Assembly: GCA_016800925.1 (NCBI GenBank)
Contig: JABCPU010000265.1
Coordinates: 30,409-94,408, forward strand
Direction: 5' to 3'
Source of the DNA: Suillus spraguei
Taxonomy: Eukaryota > Basidiomycota > Agaricomycetes > Boletales > Suillaceae
Length of the DNA stretch: 64,000 bases
Part shown: positions 1 through 11,048 of the stretch, one piece after another
How positions within the stretch are numbered: the stretch's first letter is position 1
Layout: the number at the start of each line of letters is the position of its first letter
Notes under the pieces: model-generated
Database searches by the model: none
What the model saw: only the letters and a program-made list of their open reading frames with translations
Told to the model about the DNA's origin: nothing
Translations under genes and position numbers: made by a program

Positions 1-1
1 C

Positions 2-1683
2 GGGCTGCACGAGTGTGACTTACCGTGTGGAAAGATGTTGAACTGTGGGAACCACCGGTGCGAGCGAAAGGACCATCGAGGCGCGTGTGCAGTATGTCTC
101 CAGAGCATTTATGAAGATGTGTGGTTTTTTTCTATTGTTTGTTCCTAATGTTTTGGCTTAATATTCAAATAGCTTATATGTCCGTGTGGTCGGACGGCTT
201 TGGAGCCTCCAATTCCATGCGGTACGATAATGACCTGCAATTATCCGTGCGCAAGGCCTCCACCTCCGTGTGGCCATTCGCGTGTCCCTCATGCATGCCA
301 TGAGGGTGTTATTGTCGCTGGCGCGGACCCAAGCCAACCAATGGAGACATCCCCTTGTCCACCGTGTCCGTTCCTCACCAGCAAACAGTGTGCTTGCGGG
401 AAGAAGATGGTGGATAATGTCAGGTGTGCGCAGGAGCGGGTGAGTTGTGGTACCGTATGCGGAAAGTGAGTTTCGTGTCTGGTAGTGATCGTATCGAGTA
501 ACTTTACTTTTTCTGTGCAGATCGCTAGCATGCGGCTTCCATCATTGCGAGCGCCCGTGCCATACAGACGATTGTGGAACGTGTACCGCTGTATGCGGGA
601 AGTCTCGCAAATCATGGCAAGTTCTTCTACATTTTTCATTCTCCTCTCTTCAGCTGATATACATTTCTTTTTTAATCTAGCTTGCCAGCACAGCACCCAT
701 GCACTCAAACATGCCATGCCCCAGCAGCATGCCCTGAAACTGAAGCCTGTCTCGCGCTCGTCACCCTCACCTGTCCTTGCGGCCTCCTCCGCTCTTCTAT
801 CACATGCTCCCAAACAAACTCAGCTGCCCAGCTCAAATGTACCGGTGAATGCGCAATAAATAAACGAAATGCGCGACTTGCAGATGCTCTCGGCATCAGC
901 CCTGAGAAGCGTGAAGGTTTACAGGCCAAGGTCACTTATAATGATGACCTGATGACCCTTGCGAGGGCGAACGGTAAGTTTGTGGGGCTGGTGGAGAAGA
1001 CGTTCGCAGAGTGGGTAGCAGTATTTTCATGAATGATGCGCGTTCTCACTGTCTCTATTTCTAGTTTCATTACTTCTGATAAACGCACACAAGTCCTGCC
1101 GCACATGCCTCCTGAACGACGTAAATTCGTGCATGATGTGAGTTTACTTTGTTTTTCCCAGTTCCTGAAACATTGTATTTTGTGTTGCTGATACACCAAT
1201 CATGCATAGCTCGCATCTATCTACCGCATGGATACACAAATGGTCGATCAGGAACCTCACAGAAGCGTACAGCTCATTCGGCGTGTTGACACGCGCATCC
1301 CAACACCACTCTTATCTGCATCCCTCCCATCACTATCCCCATCACCTGCAGTCCTAGGCAAACTCGGTGATTTGCGAGCTCCGAAAGCGATATCGAGCAT
1401 GGCGGGCGGAAGTGCAGTGTGGGCCAAATCCCAATCAAAGGTCGCAGAAACAGGTGGGAGGTGGACAGCAGTTGTCTCGCGCCCTGGATCCGGGAGTTCT
1501 TCCCCTGCGCCTGGTGCGTCCTCGAGCTCCGGAGGGACTCAAGTTGGTGCTGCTACTTTGAGTTTGAAACCGAGTAGTGGAGCGTGGGTGTCGTCTTCTG
1601 TGCAGCGTGCGAGGGAGGCAGCTAGTCTGGAGATGGGTGGAGAGGAAGAGGCAGTACCGGATGATTGGGAGGATGATGTATGA
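2..1683 (+). CDS. NFX1/FAP1-type zinc-finger and R3H protein, C-terminal part
   Basis: This is the 3' portion of a nuclear NFX1-family regulator (yeast FAP1, fly shuttle craft). The N-terminus lies outside the window. I see six exons: 2-118, 173-465, 521-616, 681-1010, 1065-1137 and 1210-1683. The encoded peptide carries repeated NFX1-type cysteine/histidine fingers such as ECDLPCG, CGFHHCERPCH and CTQTCH. It then has an R3H domain (LPHMPPERRKFVHDLA, then an Arg/His-containing stretch) and a Ser/Gly-rich tail ending in acidic DDWEDDV before the stop. The fourth intron in the list order (617-680) has a GC donor, GCAAGT; only that splice keeps the finger cysteine in frame. NFX1 proteins bind promoters or RNA and can have ubiquitin-ligase activity; that is family knowledge. 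It is the only conserved housekeeping-type gene in the window. Confidence 0.88.
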
Positions 1684-1740
1684 AGTCGCTTGGTCGGTTG
1701 GGAGCTTGACACATCGACAATGATTAAATAGATAGTAGAT

Positions 1741-2187
1741 CTAGCTGTGGCCAAGTACAAGGCTTGGATAGCTATCAAGGTCTGTCTCGAGAATATATAT
1801 ACGAGCCGATGTCTCCTGGTGTAGCATGTGCCACCATGCTTCCGACATACGTTCAGGCGAAGGCTGTGGATGGCGTTCATCAACGACAGCCAACATGACC
1901 ACTAAAATGTCTGAATGGTCGGCAATTTCACATTTGATTTTCCGAAGAACTAAATCTGTATCCCTGGCGAATGCCACACATTCCCCAATGGCAAGGACCT
2001 CATGAATCCAATTCCCCTTGGTTCTCGCAGTTATTTTAATCGCCATGACTGGAACGGCAGATGCAGAGATCAGCTGACAGTACAGAGATATGCACAATGT
2101 AGTCACGGCGGCGGCGATAGAAGTCAGACAAAAGCTATAATAAAATATTGAATCTACGCGAATGAGCGAAGCTTCGTGCATTACCAC
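1741..2187 (-). CDS. Hypothetical protein with one hydrophobic segment
   Basis: This is an open frame of 148 codons on the strand opposite the NFX1 gene, converging with it about 60 bases from its stop. Residues about 13-48 are hydrophobic and could form one or two membrane helices. The rest is mixed polar, with several His and Glu. I do not recognise a family, and there is no clear TATA or splice pattern. It may be a fragment of a larger gene or a chance frame. Confidence 0.3.
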   Translation of the reverse strand: MVMHEASLIRVDSIFYYSFCLTSIAAAVTTLCISLYCQLISASAVPVMAIKITARTKGNWIHEVLAIGECVAFARDTDLVLRKIKCEIADHSDILVVMLAVVDERHPQPSPERMSEAWWHMLHQETSARIYILETDLDSYPSLVLGHS

Positions 2188-2257
2188 ACATGGGCTTTTG
2201 GACGAGAACTTCGGTGCGTTTGTTCTCGAATAAGTAACTTAAATGTGGTATATATAG

Positions 2258-2707
2258 TCATAAGAAGTCCCTAACCTTTGGTATCGTATTATTCCTGTTG
2301 ACAATGTGCTCTGCTGTCGAGCATACCTTACTCAGAAAACTTGAAACTCCTGTCATCAAATGAGTGCCCGCCCTCCGCAGTGGCTCGACCGTGTGGGGTT
2401 GTACTATCGGCGAAGAAATGTTGAATCGGTTTGATCGGGATGCCCGTGAAATCTTCGTGTGCTTCCATACAGGCTGACGCTCATTAATATCAGACACTTA
2501 CCCAACAAATCGAACAGCGCCGAATCCATAAAAATTTAGTTCAGTACCACCTGCTCCTATCATCGCCTCCTTATCAACGCGCCAGTGGCATCCTTCGAGA
2601 TGAGCTCTGCCAGTGAGTCGCAGTGCACATATACCGTCTTGTCCTGCCCGGCTAAAAGTTCGGACCAGTCGTACCATGTGAACGAACCGGAATGACAATG
2701 AACTCAC
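2258..2707 (-). other. Conserved, duplicated minus-strand block of unknown coding status
   Basis: Two minus-strand open stretches (2498-2707 and 2258-2497) are separated by a plausible donor at the shared sequence running into GTAAGTGTCTG. The same block recurs at about 5930-6300, where the frame is broken. Both copies lie upstream of, and divergent from, a UbiA-like gene. It could be the first exons of a small divergent gene or a shared regulatory region. No domain is recognised. Confidence 0.25.
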
Positions 2708-2921
2708 TGCTATTGTTTTGCCACAATCAGACAGTTGGTACGACTACCAAACTCTTCTTGTCAAATAGACTCTAATAATAGGTACGAATGTGAAGTCAAG
2801 CTCATGGTGCACTTCTGCGTAAACTGAGTGCAACAAATCATCTCCCAAGAACAAATCTACGACATCGGCGGAGTGTTGTCCAGGTCTATTTGTTTATTCT
2901 CTCATTTATCAAGCGAAAAAA

Positions 2922-3224
2922 ATGGTCGCCAGGCAACCAGAACGTTCAACGCCACTTTGCATCATAGGAATCCGAAAACAAATTCGAATGTGAGTACTGC
3001 ACAGCGCACTGCAGGGTATGTATTTCAATACTGTCTTTACGTAGTCCTATTGTGCAACTGTTGTAGGACACCGTTTATGAATTCGAACGATTCAAGCCGG
3101 ACTATGTGCAACTTCTCGCACCGCATTTGGCCCGGCCCACAGACGTTGAAGGCTTAAACCGCTCCAGTAAGAAAAACGCTGGGCTCACCAGTGCTGAAAA
3201 AACACAGGTTTGAACGTTGATCCT
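2922..3224 (+). other. Possible small upstream gene remnant, duplicated
   Basis: An ATG at 2922 opens a short frame that ends at a good donor (GTGAGTACT at 2990). An acceptor (TTGTAG) near 3066 is followed by a second open stretch. The phases only partly agree. The copy at about 6590-6850 is similar but carries an indel in the second part. This could be the relic of a gene that sat just upstream of the UbiA-like gene, or an upstream ORF in its leader. Confidence 0.25.
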
Positions 3225-3296
3225 AATTTCGTATAGATCAGATTATTCAAATGGATCTGTGCCAGTCTTTTGGGTCACAGAATGCTGTTGTACCAG

Positions 3297-3304
3297 TATA
3301 AAAA
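3297..3304 (+). promoter_or_regulatory. TATA box of UbiA-like copy 1
   Basis: The sequence TATAAAAA lies 44 bases upstream of the chosen ATG at 3348. The second copy has TATAAGAA at the matching place (6990-6997). Conservation of the spacing supports 3348 as the true start. Confidence 0.6.
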
Positions 3305-3347
3305 GCGGAGGAGAGCGGTACTTGCTTGCTCTTCAGTCTCAATCAAC

Positions 3348-4439
3348 ATGCCAATCCTCACAATCTCGAAGCTTGCAGATGAGCTCTTCTTGCGACCTAT
3401 CGTAATATCGATGAATAGCTTGGCCCTGTCAACCCTGATGTCATATGCCATGTCCGCCAACGGAAGCATCGACTGGAGACCGGTACGCTCATCAAGTTAA
3501 TCCTAGATAATCTCGCTTATGTCAATGTCTTCATAGATAACCATCTGTGTCGCGTCGGATATCATTGTCATGGGTACTGACCATCTCAAGGATAAAGAGG
3601 AAGAGTTTTCGTCGGATCGCAATAATGTCAATGATCCACGCCTCGCTTCTTGGTTTATATATGCACGAACCTTCCTCACCGCCAGCGCTGTGCTCCTTGC
3701 ATTGGTACTATCTCAATGTCCAATTTCGACACTCTTCACTACGGCAGCGTTCGTCGCCCCTGCCTTGCTCTGGACTACTCCGATCAGCTTCGAGAGGTTT
3801 GCGCTGATCTTGAAGCGTCTGCTCGAGAGATATGGCAGAGACAAGCACCAGCCTTATACATCTGCGCCTGTCCTGGTCATCAAACGCATTCCTGGCATGA
3901 AAGCCATTTTTAATGGCATCATTCGAGGGTACGTCTCGTCTTTGCCTTGAACGATGCACGTGCAAACCAATGCTCTTTAGATATGGCATTTACACTGTGG
4001 TCTTCTCCGTGTTGTCGGGATCTGGCAATCTGACTAACACGCTACCATCTCCATGGAGTGTTGTTCAATTAATCGTCTGGTCGACCGTCAACCGCTCATG
4101 CCACGCAGTGAATAGACAGTATATGATGACACAATTTGACCCTGACCATGTCTATAGATCATGACTGATGTCCGTGATTTCGAAGACGATATGAAGGCCG
4201 GTGTCCCCACCATACCCGTCCTTCTCGGTTCTATACTCAAAACGAAGGTCATATTGACGGCTTGTCATATGCTGGTTATGTTGGCCTTCATCGAAAACAC
4301 ATACATTATGGGAAGCTGTCTATTTGCCGCAGCTCTGGTATGGATGCTTGGCAAGCACTCGCCGAAAAAGGCATTCTTGTTGAGTACCCATTCGCAGTCC
4401 TTGTTTATTATCTGGTACTTGCTGACGAGGCATATTTAG
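3348..4439 (+). CDS. UbiA-superfamily membrane enzyme, copy 1
   Basis: Four exons (3348-3482, 3537-3928, 3981-4107, 4158-4439) join cleanly in phase to give a protein of about 311 residues, the usual UbiA length. It has several hydrophobic helices. The second aspartate-rich motif, DVRDFEDD, is followed by GVPTIPVLLGS; this is the hallmark of UbiA prenyltransferases and UbiA-type terpene cyclases. The first motif, normally NDxxDxxxD, reads DHLKDKEEE, so the leading Asn-Asp is replaced. By family knowledge these proteins act in ER or mitochondrial membranes on prenyl diphosphates. Substrate and product cannot be read from sequence. No P450, reductase or terpene gene is adjacent. A near-identical gene follows at 7041. 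Confidence 0.82.
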
Positions 4440-5257
4440 TTCCTGTTGGCAGGATCGACAAAATATTAATAAGTGCTTTGGTAATATTTTTTAGGTCTAT
4501 CGAAGAATCCATAGTTGCATATATAATACATCTCACCATACCTATAATGTTAAACTACCTACCTAGACGTTTTATCCTCCATCGTCAACGATACAACCTA
4601 TAGTTGTACTTGTATCCAGTAGACGGATTTCACCTTCAGCGTAAACTTCCGAGCTAACCACCTATCTTTGAATTATGACAACATTTGATTAGATCATTCA
4701 TGAACCTCGTTTGCTCAGGTAAAATCATAATGCATAAGTTATGGGAGTGGATAGTACACTATAGTACACCCTGCACAAAGATCTAATTTAATATTATTGC
4801 AGAGGCTCGTGTCCAGAAAGTTTTGTGAGGATCAAGAAACGTCTAAATCATGTCATTTGATATGATCAATATTTGCATGTGACCATATCAAGCGCATGTG
4901 TCCTGCTGATAGTTGGGCTGTGTACAAAAGGGTCCTGCGCGCACGACGAAGGAAACGCAGATCTGTGTGGAAGAGCGAGAGTACGGAAGGGGATTGTCTT
5001 GCGCGGCACATGAGATTTTGGATATGGATACATTCCTGAAGTTGCAATCGAGAGCTGAAGCTCTCCTCCATGTGCTACGGTGGGACGGCCCTGAGTTAAT
5101 AGTATATACATACCTGACTTGTGATACGGGCGAGGATCCGAGCAGCGCGTTCCTGCCTGATGGTAGATATCAAATCCGATGAATGACTGGGAACAGCTTA
5201 TCAAGACCTGATAAAAAAAGTGCGGTATTCACATGGTAGATGAAGTCATGAATAATC
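4440..5257. other. Intergenic region between UbiA copy 1 and a small minus-strand ORF
   Basis: The first 300 bases still match the region after copy 2 and probably hold the 3' untranslated region. From about 4866 to 5204 a minus-strand frame is open and may contain later exons of the putative secreted protein at 5258-5473. It includes possible donor and acceptor pairs but no recognisable domain. Confidence 0.35.
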
Positions 5258-5473
5258 TTACTGTTTATGGGGAATTGATTTGTTCTGTATTGCGCATGCA
5301 TGTTCCTGCGAGTATGGAGACGTGGAGCTGGAGCAGACGATAATTGATTTGACAGAGCCTAGGCAAATGTGATTAGGATAGCCGGACTTTGAGTTAGTTG
5401 AGGCGGCGATGACGGCTAAAAATAAACAATAGAAGTTGAGAGCCAAGGTCAGAGAGAAGGGAACGATAGACAC
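5258..5473 (-). CDS. Putative small secreted protein, first exon
   Basis: The minus-strand frame starts with a convincing signal peptide: MSIVPFSLTLAL, then a hydrophobic core ending in AVIAAS. A polar stretch with several cysteines follows. The frame ends in a region where TAAG follows AACAG, so a splice is possible and the protein may continue into 4866-5204. Small secreted proteins of this kind are common in plant-associated fungi, but nothing here identifies a family. It lies between the two UbiA-like genes. Confidence 0.35.
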   Translation of the reverse strand: MSIVPFSLTLALNFYCLFLAVIAASTNSKSGYPNHICLGSVKSIIVCSSSTSPYSQEHACAIQNKSIPHKQ

Positions 5474-5504
5474 GGAAACCAGAGAGTCACATTGACATCA
5501 TTGA

Positions 5505-5720
5505 GCGTTTAATCTGCATAGCCAGTGCTGAAGCTGTGAAGGGAACACGCAAAAAAGACGCACGGGTAGAATATTCCAATAACCACCTCCCGGTTCCGAC
5601 TCGAATCTCCATCGAACAAGCGCCCACTCCGTCGCAGCTTCCATTCCCCATCCGTCTTTCTGTGTACGAATCTCGGAGTACACCTGGAATTCTGAGTAAA
5701 CGTTGAATGAGTAGTAGTAC
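5505..5720 (+). pseudogene. Detached 5' leader of the WD40 family
   Basis: This stretch resembles the regions just upstream of the WD40 genes at about 31270-31480 and 38180-38400. Shared features include an opening like TTTAATCTGCA, an internal block around CGAATCTCCATCG, and CCATCCGTCTTTCTGTGT. No WD40 coding sequence follows. It is a stranded promoter/leader fragment left by an earlier duplication or deletion. Confidence 0.6.
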
Positions 5721-6989
5721 GGTAACCCGCGGGTTTACCCGTGCAGTTCCCTAGCGTCGTCACTGATGCGGCGGTTGACCATAACAATATAGATGTACAC
5801 ATGCACACACAAACTTGACTATCAAAATTGCTTTCGTCCCAAATTCCAGTTCTTGAAACATCCGCCATCTTGTCCCTTATGTTTACTCATCAGACACGTG
5901 AATGCAGTGGCTTGACCATGTGAGGTTGTATCGACAATGAAATTTTGAATCGGTTTGTTCGGGATGCCAGTGAAACCTTCGTGCGCTTCTACTAAGTTCT
6001 ACACAGGCTGACGCTCATTAATATCAGACACTTACCCAACAAATCGAACGGCGTCTCTTTGGCGCTCTTGGTCTGCGTTACTGCGGCTAGTGCCGAATTC
6101 ATAAGAATCCAGTTCAGTACCACCTGTTCCTATCATCGCCTCCTTATCAAGGCGGCAGTGGCATCCTTCGAGATGTGCTCTACTAGTGAGTTACGGTGCA
6201 CATATACGGTACCCCTTGTCCTGCCCGGCTCAAAAATACGCGTTCGGGCCTGTTGTGCCATGTAAACGAATCAGAATGACAATGAACTCACTGTTATTGT
6301 TTCGCCACAATCAGTTAGTACGACTACCAAACCCTGTATAATAATAGGTAGGAATGTGAAGTCACATGGTCGGGCAAATGTGTTACGATATATTCTCACC
6401 GGTTCTCTGTTTGACTGCTTGATGCAATACAAGGATACGGTAGGTCATGGGACTCATGGCTCACGGTCACGGTGTACTTCGGTGTAACTGAGTACAAAAA
6501 ATCATCTCCCCAAGAACAAATGTACGACGTCGACGGAGTGTTATCCGGGTTTATTTGTTTGTCCTCTAGGCTCTCACTCATCAAGCGAGAACATGGCCGA
6601 CAGGCAACCAGAACGTTCAACGCCACTTTACATCATAGGAATCCAAAAACAAGTTCGAAAGTGAGTGCTGCACAGCACACAGGGTAATATTGTATTTCGA
6701 TACTGTCTTTACGTAGTCCTATTGTCCAACTGTTGTAGGGCACCGTTTGTGAATTCGAACGACCCGAGCCGGACTATGTGCGACTTCTCGCACCGCATTT
6801 GGCCCGGCCCAAACGTTGAAGGCTCCGAGGGCGCTTCTATGACTTCAACGGACTGACTCTGATGTCAAAAAAGCTGGGGGCGCCAGTGCTGAAAAAACAC
6901 AGGTTTGAACGTTGATTCTAATTTCGTATGGATAAGATTATGATTATCTACGTGCTAGTCTTTTGAGTGACGGAACGCGGTCGCACCAG

Positions 6990-6997
6990 TATAAGAA
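6990..6997 (+). promoter_or_regulatory. TATA box of UbiA-like copy 2
   Basis: TATAAGAA lies 44 bases before the ATG at 7041, at the same distance as in copy 1. One base differs from copy 1, which could alter expression strength. Confidence 0.5.
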
Positions 6998-7040
6998 GCG
7001 GGGAAGAGTAGCACTTGCTTGCTCTTCAGTCTCAACCAAC

Positions 7041-8138
7041 ATGCCAATCCTCACAATCTCGAAGCTTGCAGATGAGCTCTTCTTGCGACCCATCGTAATA
7101 TCGATGAACAGCTTGGCCCTGTCAGCCCTGATGTCTTATGTCATGTCTGCCAACGGAAGTATCGACTGGAGACCGGTGCGCTCATCAATTTAATACTAGA
7201 TAATTTCGCTGATGCAATTGTCTTCATAGATCACCATCTGGGTCACGGCGGATATCCTTGTCATGGGTGCTGATCATCTTAAGGATAAAGAGGAAGAATT
7301 TTTGTCGGACTGCAATAATGTCAACGACCCACGCCTCGCTTCTTGGTTTATATATGCACGAATTTTCCTCACTGCCAACACTGTGCTCTTTGCATGGGCA
7401 TTATCACAGTGTCCAATTTCGACGCTCCTTACCACGGCAGCGTTCATCGCTCCTGCCTTGCTCTGGACTACTCCGATCAGCTTTGAGAAGTTTGCGCTGA
7501 TCTCGAGGCGTCTGCTCAGGATGTTTGGCAAAGACAAGCGCCAGCATTATACACCTGCGCCTGTCCTGGTCATCAAACGCATTCCTGGCATGAAAGCCAT
7601 TTTTAACGGCATTATTCGAGGGTACGTCTGCGTCTTTGCCTTGAACGATGGCGCGTAAACCAATACTCTTCAGGTGTGGCGCCTATACTGTGGTCTTCTC
7701 TGTGTTGTCGGGATCAGGAAATCTGACAAACACGCTACCATCTCCATGGAGTGTTATTCAACTAATCGTCTGGTCTACCGTCAACCGCACATGCCACGCA
7801 GTGAGTAGACAGTATATGATCACATGATTTGAACCTGACCATGTCTATAGATCATGACTGATGTCCGTGATTTCGAAGACGATATGAAGGCCGGCGTCCC
7901 CACCATACCCGTCCTTCTCGGTTCTATACTCAAAACAAAGGCCATATTGACGGCTTGTCACATGCTGGTCATGTTGGCCTTCATCGAAAATAAATATATT
8001 ATGGGAAGCTGTCTATTTGCCACAATACTGGTATGGATGCTTGGCAAGCACTCGCCGAAAAAGGCGTTCTTGATTAGCTCTCATTCGCAATCCTTGTTTA
8101 TTATCTGGTATATGTTCACGACATATATTCATGTTTAG
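7041..8138 (+). CDS. UbiA-superfamily membrane enzyme, copy 2
   Basis: Four exons (7041-7175, 7230-7621, 7674-7800, 7851-8138) have the same first three exon lengths (135, 392 and 127 nt) and phases as copy 1, giving about 313 residues. The altered first motif (DHLKDKEEE) and the canonical second motif (DVRDFEDD with TIPVLLGS) are both unchanged. Differences are scattered; exon 3 begins GCGAYTVV instead of GYGIYTVV, and the C-terminus is two residues longer. No stop or frameshift is present, so both copies look functional. The enzyme probably uses a prenyl diphosphate with Mg2+, which is inference from the family. Confidence 0.82.
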
Positions 8139-8846
8139 TTCCTGTCGGCAGGATCGACAAAATATTAATAAGTACCTTGGTAATGTTTCAAGATCTATCG
8201 AAGAATGTATCCGTAGTTGCATAGATTATTTATATCTTTATCGTTGTCTCACCATACCTATAATGTTAAACTACCTACCTAGACTTTTTTTATTACTTTA
8301 CTCTATCGTTAATGATAGAACCCATAGCTGTCCGTGTATCCAGTAGACAGATTTCATCTTTGGCAGAACTTCCGACCTAGCCTGTCTTTAAATTTTCACA
8401 AAATTTGATTAGATCATTTATGAACCTCGTTTGCTCAGGTAAATCATAATCAGGTTTGGGTAAGCAAACGATAGCTTTCGTTGAGTTTCATGCAATATAA
8501 TACATGATATATCCGATATTAGCCATAACATTAGATGAGTTACATTTGTCTGACAGTCAGTATGTTTGACGCATCGATATTTCAAATGTCGGATAGGTTG
8601 GTGGCGTCATATATCATGTGGTAATTTTGGTGATGTCATAGACGGTCAACCATGCCGGGCCGTGGGTAAACCTTGTGTTAAGGGGACGTTTGGCAGTCAG
8701 TCCTTGTCCTTCTACTCACTTGGGAGTCGATGACCTTGCAAGCTAGGTGACTAGAAATTAATCAGGTAGGGTGAGGATGCACAGAGGATCTCAACTTTAC
8801 CTTTACTAATAATGACTATCTCTATTGCACACTGCAAGTCATATCA
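8139..8846. other. Intergenic region, no gene seen
   Basis: The first 320 bases match the 3' flank of UbiA copy 1. The rest is AT-rich, with no long frame. The region just before 8847 is presumably the promoter of the kinase-like gene, but no clear TATA box is seen. Confidence 0.5.
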
Positions 8847-10138
8847 ATGTCCCAAGACCTCGAGCTGCAAATTTCTGCACTTCACAAATCGCAATGGGTT
8901 AACCTCTCTGGGCTGGTTGATTGTGCCACAAAACGTCTCTCCAAACCTACCTGCCACTCCATTCAACTTCTCAGGTGGGGCAGCTACAATACCGTCTACA
9001 AACTCGTCTTCGCTGATGGTAGTGAGATCGCCGCCAGCGTATCAGTGCATGTTGACGAGGACTTTAATCCACAAGCAAAGCTGTCTGAGATAGCCACCAT
9101 GCAGTATGTTCGCGCGTCCGGATCATATCCAGGTATCATAGTCCCACAAGTTCATGCTTGGGACGTTACATTTTCTAACCTGACTGGCGCGCCGTATGTT
9201 CTCATGGACGTCGTCCACGGACGAAAGCTCGAACGTCTCACCGACAAGAAGAACAACCTTCATGGTTTGGATGTTATGTCAGAAGTGCAGCAACTAGTTG
9301 TCACCAAAACTCTGGCAGTGCTGCAATCTACTTTGTCAGCACCCGTACCGTTTGATAAGATCGGCAGCATTACCCTCGATGATAAAGGATGTTTTCTTCT
9401 GGGGCCACTCTTTACCATCACACCGAAGAACCTTGGGGGGCCATATAAGTCTCTCGTGGATCTATGGAGGGCCCGACTGCAACATGGGATCTTGCATGCT
9501 CTGAAGGAATGGTCCAGGCTTGAGACCGATGAGCTTTTCAAACCCTCCCAGAACCCAAATGCACCCCTCAGAATTTTTCTGAACTCTTCCAACTTCTCTC
9601 CTCACTCATACCCCACTTCATCCCTCCGTCTTCTTACGTCCCCTTGGTCTTACACCATCCCGACCTCGCACTCCGCAACATAATTTTTGATCCAATTGAC
9701 GATTCAAAGATCGCAGGGGTCATAGACTGGGGGGGCGCACAGATTCTCCCTCTTATGCTCACCGCCAAGTTCCCAAGTGACTTGCATTCGACCGGGTGGG
9801 ATCCCTGCGAGAGACTGGGGATCCCCGATGAGTATTGGAGCACAGTTCCGCATGACTGGACTTCGTTCGGTGACACTTCCAAGTGGCCGAGTGTCTTCCG
9901 GGGCTCAGGCGACCAAGTAGATCTGACCAGTCGAGCGAGCGCCATGATCAAGCAGTATTACCTCCGCCAGCACTTTGGTGCATGTTTTGCGCAGGAGAAT
10001 CATGATAAATATAGTGACTATGATCTTTGTCACGCGATGTTGTTCGCGCATGCACCATATTATCTCAAGTTTCATGAGATCGTCATGGACGGCTGGATCT
10101 CTTTGGTCCATCATGCTGAAAATGGTCGGACGTGCTAG
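8847..10138 (+). pseudogene. Aminoglycoside-phosphotransferase-fold kinase, frameshifted
   Basis: The first part (8847 to about 9568) encodes the N-lobe: a glycine-containing GSYNTVYKLVF loop, then an Asp/Glu helix and the hinge YVLMDVVHGRKL. Coding then continues in another frame, where HPDLALRNIIF supplies the catalytic HxDxxxxN loop and VIDWGG supplies the metal-binding Asp. The frame runs to 10138. The change near 9569 is not explained by a good intron, since spliced alternatives create a stop. It is therefore a single-base indel, a sequencing error or a true lesion. Fungal members of this family are numerous; their small-molecule substrates are mostly unknown. Around 430 residues would be made if repaired. 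Confidence 0.75.
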
Positions 10139-10289
10139 GACGGTCGGCGCACTGCATTGATTGTCGGTCCAAACGTCTACCGCAGCTCCATGGAGAAGTC
10201 AGTGTTCGACTTGAACATCTTCGAGAAGAAGTTCTCCGAAGATGACAAAAGTGGAAAAGAGGACATGCATGGTTGTAGATGAAATTCCA

Positions 10290-10420
10290 TTTTCTTTATT
10301 GAGGGTTGATCAGGCAGAGGGAAGACTTTCATGGCGAACGCACCATCGTCGACATTGCACGCATCAGGCCAAATCATTCTCATCGTCGGAAGCTATATGC
10401 TGTGTGCAGGCGCCGGAAGT
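10290..10420 (+). pseudogene. Walker-A fragment of a Pif1/Helitron-like helicase
   Basis: In one plus-strand frame a GRGKTFM Walker A motif is preceded by an in-frame stop and followed by a short stretch ending GQIILIVGS. This is how Pif1-type helicases of Helitrons begin. No other helicase motif and no Rep domain is found nearby, so it is a small relic. The preceding 100 bases may also belong to it. Confidence 0.4.
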
Positions 10421-11047
10421 AGCTGTGTTCCCGAGACGTCTACCTGATGACAGTCATGAATCGGACATCAAAAAATCCAAGTTGGCAGGAATGTGCTTTC
10501 TCATCATCTGTCTCACCAAGAAAATCTTGACGCGAGCTGAACTAAACAAAGTGTATGACATTCCATACTGTGTATTATGACGCTCCAAATGCCACTTTAA
10601 TTAAGTGCGCGATACCATACTGATACTATGTCAAAACATTTCATGTAAGTATTTCTAATCAACTGGACTGCCGAAATCTTCAACTGGGCTCGACAATCAA
10701 GCATTTTGCAAGGTTGTCAGCTGTACGAGCAATCAGTTTTCGTTCGTGATCAAAGTTCACTTCGAGAGGTGATTCGAAGTTACCACATATATTACTTCCA
10801 TGTCTGAAGCCCCTTTATATATGCCTCCTGTCCCCATCATATTTCAACAATAAAACTTCACTACCATCCTAAGTACATCCAAATTTTCAATATAGGCTTC
10901 TCACGCATGATCTCGTTCCGTGATTGAATTATGAGAAAGGGTACCCTGAAAGTTTCACCCTCACAAATGTGCACATACTACATCACCAAAAGTCCATAGA
11001 GTCGGCTGTCTTTGTCTAGAAAAGGTTAGTACTATTAGTTACCACTA
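10421..11047. other. No gene seen
   Basis: AT-rich sequence with short frames only. A TATATA cluster near 10790-10820 may be promoter debris. The pogo-like element begins at its end. Confidence 0.4.
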
Positions 11048-11048
11048 G

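Larger units (their letters stand above)
2330..4740 (+). repeat. Tandem duplication unit, copy 1
   Basis: This segment is repeated at about 5890-8460. Shared landmarks include a sequence at about 2470 and 6003, the gene start codons at 3348 and 7041, and a downstream block at about 4690 and 8410. The offset grows from 3533 to about 3715 bases, so indels have accumulated. The unit includes the divergent upstream block, a possible small upstream exon pair (2922-2989 and about 3067-3160), the promoter and the whole UbiA-like gene. Confidence 0.85.
5890..8460 (+). repeat. Tandem duplication unit, copy 2
   Basis: This is the second copy of the 2330-4740 segment. It keeps the divergent upstream block (now with stops), the upstream small-exon remnant with an indel, the promoter and a complete UbiA-like gene. 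Coding exons are better conserved than the flanks, as expected if selection holds the enzyme but not the flanks. Confidence 0.85.
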
